Part shown: positions 61,343-64,000 of the stretch, piece by piece
Layout of the letters: each line of letters begins with the position of its first letter
Numbering within the stretch: position 1 is the stretch's first letter
Assembly (NCBI GenBank): GCA_910584795.1
Contig: CAJUBZ010000012.1
Coordinates: 15,805-79,804 of the forward strand
From: an uncultured Eubacterium sp.
Lineage (GTDB): Bacteria; Bacillota; Clostridia; Lachnospirales; Lachnospiraceae
Reading direction: 5' to 3'
DNA: 64,000 bases
Made by a program: the position numbers and the translations under genes
The notes under the pieces: model-generated
What the model saw: only the letters and a program-made list of their open reading frames with translations
What the model was told of the DNA's origin: nothing
Database searches by the model: none

Positions 61343-61927
61343 ATGTATGAGCATAGCATACAAAGAATAGAAATGGATAAGAAAATAACAGCACCAATAT
61401 CTAAGGAAGAAGCAAAATCTCTTAGAGCAGGAGATTATGTATATATAACAGGGACAATTTATACAGCAAGAGATGCAGCACATAAAAGAATGTATGAATC
61501 ACTTGAAAAAGGAGAATCTTTACCAATCGATATGGAAAACAATATTATTTATTATATGGGACCATCTCCGGCAAGAGAAGGCAGACCAATTGGTTCGGCA
61601 GGACCGACTACAGCAAGCCGTATGGACAAATATGCTCCAAAACTTTTAGATTTAGGTTTAAAAGGAATGATAGGAAAAGGAAAACGTTCACAAGATGTAA
61701 TTGATGCGGTAGTAAGAAATGGATGTGTTTATTTTGCAGCAGTTGGCGGGGCAGGAGCAATCTTATCGAAATGTATTAAAACAAGTGAAATTGTAGCATA
61801 TGATGATTTAGGAACAGAAGCTATTAGAAAATTATATGTAGAAGATTTTCCTTCTATTGTAGTTATTGATAGTGAAGGAAATAATTTATATGAAACAGCA
61901 ATAAAGGAGTATCGCAATGAAAATTAA
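61343..61927 (+). CDS. Class I fumarate hydratase, beta subunit
   Basis: 194 residues from the ATG at 61343 (AAAGGA site); an ATG 10 codons later (MDKKITAPIS) is also possible and gives the more usual length. Visible motifs are GDYVYITGTIYTARDAAHKRM, YYMGPSPAREGRPIGSAGPTTASRMD and MIGKGKR, which bind the substrate carboxylates beside the alpha-subunit cluster. The reading frame overlaps the next gene (plsC) by 11 bases. Confidence 0.9.
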   Translation: MYEHSIQRIEMDKKITAPISKEEAKSLRAGDYVYITGTIYTARDAAHKRMYESLEKGESLPIDMENNIIYYMGPSPAREGRPIGSAGPTTASRMDKYAPKLLDLGLKGMIGKGKRSQDVIDAVVRNGCVYFAAVGGAGAILSKCIKTSEIVAYDDLGTEAIRKLYVEDFPSIVVIDSEGNNLYETAIKEYRNEN

Positions 61928-62654
61928 TCGTATTACGTACCTCTTTATAAGAAGATGTTATATGGTTCCATGGATGTTTCATCAGATAATTAAGGCAGGT
62001 AATTCAGAAAAGCATACAATACAGGAAAGATATAAAAAAGTAAAAAATGTCTGTCATAAAGTAAATCAATATGCTCATGTAAATATAAAAGTAACAGGAA
62101 AAGAAAATCTTCCAAAAGAAAATGGATTTATATTGACCCCAAATCATCAGGGTCTTTTTGATGTACTTTTATTGATTGATACTTGTGATAAACCTATTTC
62201 AACAGTTATGCGGAAAGACCTTGAAAATACTCCATTATTAAAACAAGTCATGAAGGCATTGGATGGAAAAGCAATAGACAGAGATAATCCTCGTCAGGGA
62301 ATGCAGGTTATCAAAGAAATGTCAGAAGAAATATCAAGAGGAAGAAATTATGTTATTTTTCCAGAAGGAACAAGGAGTAGAAAAGGCAATATTGCAGGAG
62401 AGTTTAAAGGAGGATCTTTTAAAAGTGCTTTTAGAGTAAAAGCTCCAATCGTTCCGGTAGCATTAATAGATTCTTTTAAACCATTTGATGTTAAGGATAC
62501 AAAGTCTGTTGATGTTCAAATACATTATCTAAAACCACTGTATTATGAAGAATATAAAGATATGAAAACTGTTGAAATTGCATCATTAGTAAAATCCAAA
62601 ATAATGGATAAAATAGAAGAAGAGACAAAAAAGGAACAAAATATTACAAAGTAA
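61917..62654 (+). CDS. plsC: 1-acyl-sn-glycerol-3-phosphate acyltransferase
   Basis: 245 residues. The catalytic motif NHQGLFD (H-x4-D) is at about residue 75 and FPEGTRSRKG at about 148, both typical of PlsC, which makes phosphatidic acid from lysophosphatidate. The N-terminus has a hydrophobic/amphipathic segment for membrane contact. It starts inside the last codons of the fumarase beta gene with AAGGAG before the ATG, so it is translated from the same message, although the pathways are unrelated. Confidence 0.92.
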   Translation: MKINRITYLFIRRCYMVPWMFHQIIKAGNSEKHTIQERYKKVKNVCHKVNQYAHVNIKVTGKENLPKENGFILTPNHQGLFDVLLLIDTCDKPISTVMRKDLENTPLLKQVMKALDGKAIDRDNPRQGMQVIKEMSEEISRGRNYVIFPEGTRSRKGNIAGEFKGGSFKSAFRVKAPIVPVALIDSFKPFDVKDTKSVDVQIHYLKPLYYEEYKDMKTVEIASLVKSKIMDKIEEETKKEQNITK

Positions 62655-62779
62655 ATGTAATTATGTTCATATAATTCAGAATTTGGAAAATAATCATTTG
62701 ACAAATAAAAAGACCTATATTATAATTATTCATGCACTGCAAAAGTGTAATAATAAAATACTGATATATAATCAGGCAT

Positions 62780-62867
62780 GGAGAAGTACTCAAGTGGCTG
62801 AAGAGGCGCCCCTGCTAAGGGTGTAGGTCGTTTGCGCGGCGCGAGGGTTCAAATCCCTCCTTCTCCG
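62780..62867 (+). tRNA. tRNA-Ser (anticodon GCT)
   Basis: Acceptor GGAGAAG/CTTCTCC, anticodon stem-loop CGCCC-CTGCTAA-GGGTG (GCT at 62814-62816), a long class II variable arm (about TAGGTCGTTTGCGCGGCGC) and T-arm GAGGGTTCAAATCCCTC; discriminator G, no CCA encoded. Reads AGC and AGU. Confidence 0.95.
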
Positions 62868-62874
62868 TTATTAG

Positions 62875-62899
62875 CTCAGACATTATGTCTGAGTTTTTT
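62875..62899 (+). terminator. Terminator after tRNA-Ser
   Basis: CTCAGACAT/ATGTCTGAG stem (62875-62893) followed by TTTTTT, starting eight bases after the tRNA. Confidence 0.95.
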
Positions 62900-62944
62900 C
62901 TATATAGAAAATAAATATAATATTTATTAAATGGAAGGATAAAT

Positions 62945-63778
62945 ATGAAAAAAATACTTTGTTCTACAGGGGCACTTATAGGAAGACCTAATAATAGAGA
63001 TTACAGTTTAATCAAAGAATATGCACCAAAACTTTATTGTGATGGTTTTGAATTTATGATGTATAGCTCTTGGTATAATCAAGTAGATAAATTAATTGAA
63101 GAATTAAAGAAAAGTAAATTAAATTTTCCTGTAATGCATTGTGAAAAACATATTGGTGAAGATTTAGGACGAAATATAGATGGAAAATATCAAACTGCAA
63201 AAGAAAAGTTTAAAGTGAATTGTGAAATTGCCAAAGAGATAGGTGCAGAAAAAATTGTAGTTCATTTGTGGGATGGTATTTATTCAGACAGTACCATAGA
63301 AAATAATATTAAAGGATATGAAACAATAAGAAGAGTGTCAGATGAATATTACATAGAGCTATTAATAGAAAATGTGGTGTGCAGTCATAAAAGTCCAATG
63401 GAGCATTGGATGAGGTTAATAAAAGAATTTCCAGATGCAAAATTAATCTTTGATACAAAAATGGCTGCTTTTCATTATCAATTAGAAGAAATATATAAAG
63501 AAGAAAATTTATTTTTATGGAAGAAAAATATCAGGCATTTACATATAAATGACTATGCAGGAAGTTATAAGGATTGGAATAATCTCATAACACTTCCAAT
63601 AAATACAGGAAATATAGATTTTGATAGGTTTTTCGAGTATACAAAAAATATACAATATAATGGGGATTATACTATTGAAGCCACAGCATTTAGTGATGAT
63701 GGAAAAGTAAATTTTGATATGCTAAATAAATGTTTTAAATATATAAAAAAAGTGATTGACAACAAAAAACAAAAATGA
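62945..63778 (+). CDS. TIM-barrel sugar isomerase/epimerase or endonuclease IV-like protein
   Basis: 277 residues. The pattern of alternating strands (HCEKHIGEDLGRN, IVVHLWDG, LLIENVV, LIFDTKMAAFH, RHLHINDYAGS, DYTIEATAFSDDG) is that of the xylose isomerase-like TIM barrel superfamily. Putative metal ligands Glu in LLIENV, Asp in IFDTK, His in LHINDY and Glu in TIEAT are at the right strand ends. The natural substrate is unknown; sugar phosphate or inositol-type isomerisation is most likely. Single-gene unit before the rRNA promoters. Confidence 0.75.
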   Translation: MKKILCSTGALIGRPNNRDYSLIKEYAPKLYCDGFEFMMYSSWYNQVDKLIEELKKSKLNFPVMHCEKHIGEDLGRNIDGKYQTAKEKFKVNCEIAKEIGAEKIVVHLWDGIYSDSTIENNIKGYETIRRVSDEYYIELLIENVVCSHKSPMEHWMRLIKEFPDAKLIFDTKMAAFHYQLEEIYKEENLFLWKKNIRHLHINDYAGSYKDWNNLITLPINTGNIDFDRFFEYTKNIQYNGDYTIEATAFSDDGKVNFDMLNKCFKYIKKVIDNKKQK

Positions 63779-63852
63779 TAGTATATCTCTTGCACACCTC
63801 AAAAAGAGGTTGCAAAAGATGACAATAAACTTTAAAAAAATTAAAAAAGTTG

Positions 63853-63881
63853 TTGACACGAATCAGAAGTTATGATATATT
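63853..63881 (+). promoter_or_regulatory. rRNA operon promoter P1
   Basis: TTGACA (63853-63858) and TATATT (63876-63881) with an ideal 17-base spacer, preceded by an A-tract that may act as an UP element. Confidence 0.85.
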
Positions 63882-63934
63882 AGACAAGCTGTCGCTGAGA
63901 CAGAAAAACTTCTGAAAAAAGAAGAAAAAAGTTG

Positions 63935-63963
63935 TTGACAAGAAAGTCACACAGTGGTATACT
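63935..63963 (+). promoter_or_regulatory. rRNA operon promoter P2
   Basis: TTGACA (63935-63940) and TATACT (63958-63963) with a 17-base spacer, 82 bp after P1. The following TGTCGCAAAAACGACA hairpin and AAGAACATTG at the window end resemble the leader just before a 16S rRNA gene, so the operon should begin beyond 64000. Confidence 0.85.
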
Positions 63964-64000
63964 GAGTAGGCTGTCGCAAAAACGACAACAAAGAACATTG

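Overview
AT-rich, low-GC Gram-positive chromosome. The gene content and order (rpmH-rnpA-yidD-yidC-jag-mnmE-mnmG-rsmG-parA-parB on one side of the origin, dnaA-dnaN-yaaA-recF-gyrB-gyrA on the other, a V-type ATPase operon, class I two-subunit fumarase, DUF4446 next to parB) fit Clostridia, most likely Lachnospiraceae. I do not name a species. The window covers the replication origin (about 51.0-53.3 kb). The left replichore runs down to position 1 and the right replichore runs up to the promoters of an rRNA operon whose genes lie beyond position 64000.

Layout. 1-13.3 kb is a cell-envelope region: the start of a sugar transferase-like membrane gene, an LCP ligase, murG, a HIT protein, a rhomboid protease, and a ribitol-phosphate polymer cluster (tarI, tarJ, two glycosyltransferases, a divergent GT-B-like protein, a large three-part GT/polyol-phosphate polymerase, an acyltransferase). 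13.3-24.2 kb holds two tandem ATP-grasp ligases behind a structured leader, a cytoplasmic ParB-like/BMP fusion with a metallophosphoesterase, a DUF6273 protein, an Xre-type regulator followed by a small frameshifted ORF, tRNA-Lys, two small envelope proteins, an AI-2E-family transporter and trmB. 24.4-33.2 kb is a nine-gene V-type ATPase operon behind an attenuator-like leader RNA. 33.3-40.3 kb holds a D,D-carboxypeptidase, a tyrosine recombinase-like protein that has lost its key catalytic residues, a DEDD exonuclease, tRNA-Arg, serS, an APH-fold kinase and a LytTR/LiaF-like pair. 40.4-50.9 kb is the left origin-flanking block (DUF4446, parB, parA with two perfect parS sites, rsmG, mnmG, mnmE, jag, yidC, yidD, rnpA, rpmH). 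51.0-60.3 kb is the origin and dnaA-to-gyrA. 60.4-64.0 kb has the fumarase subunits, plsC, tRNA-Ser, a TIM-barrel protein and tandem rRNA promoters.

Most genes point away from the origin, as expected for co-directional replication and transcription. The V-ATPase operon and several other plus-strand genes left of the origin are head-on to the fork.

The least explained signals are non-coding or degenerate: a nearly 300-bp imperfect palindrome after murG; a compact cloverleaf with two GCGAAGC mini-hairpins and alternative stems between the V-ATPase B and D genes; a three-unit array of about 47-bp palindromes between mnmE and jag; an A10 frameshift in an ORF coupled to an Xre regulator that has two palindromic operator-like boxes; the residue-stripped recombinase; and the signal-less ParB-like/BMP fusion. 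No CRISPR array, insertion sequence or intact prophage was seen.
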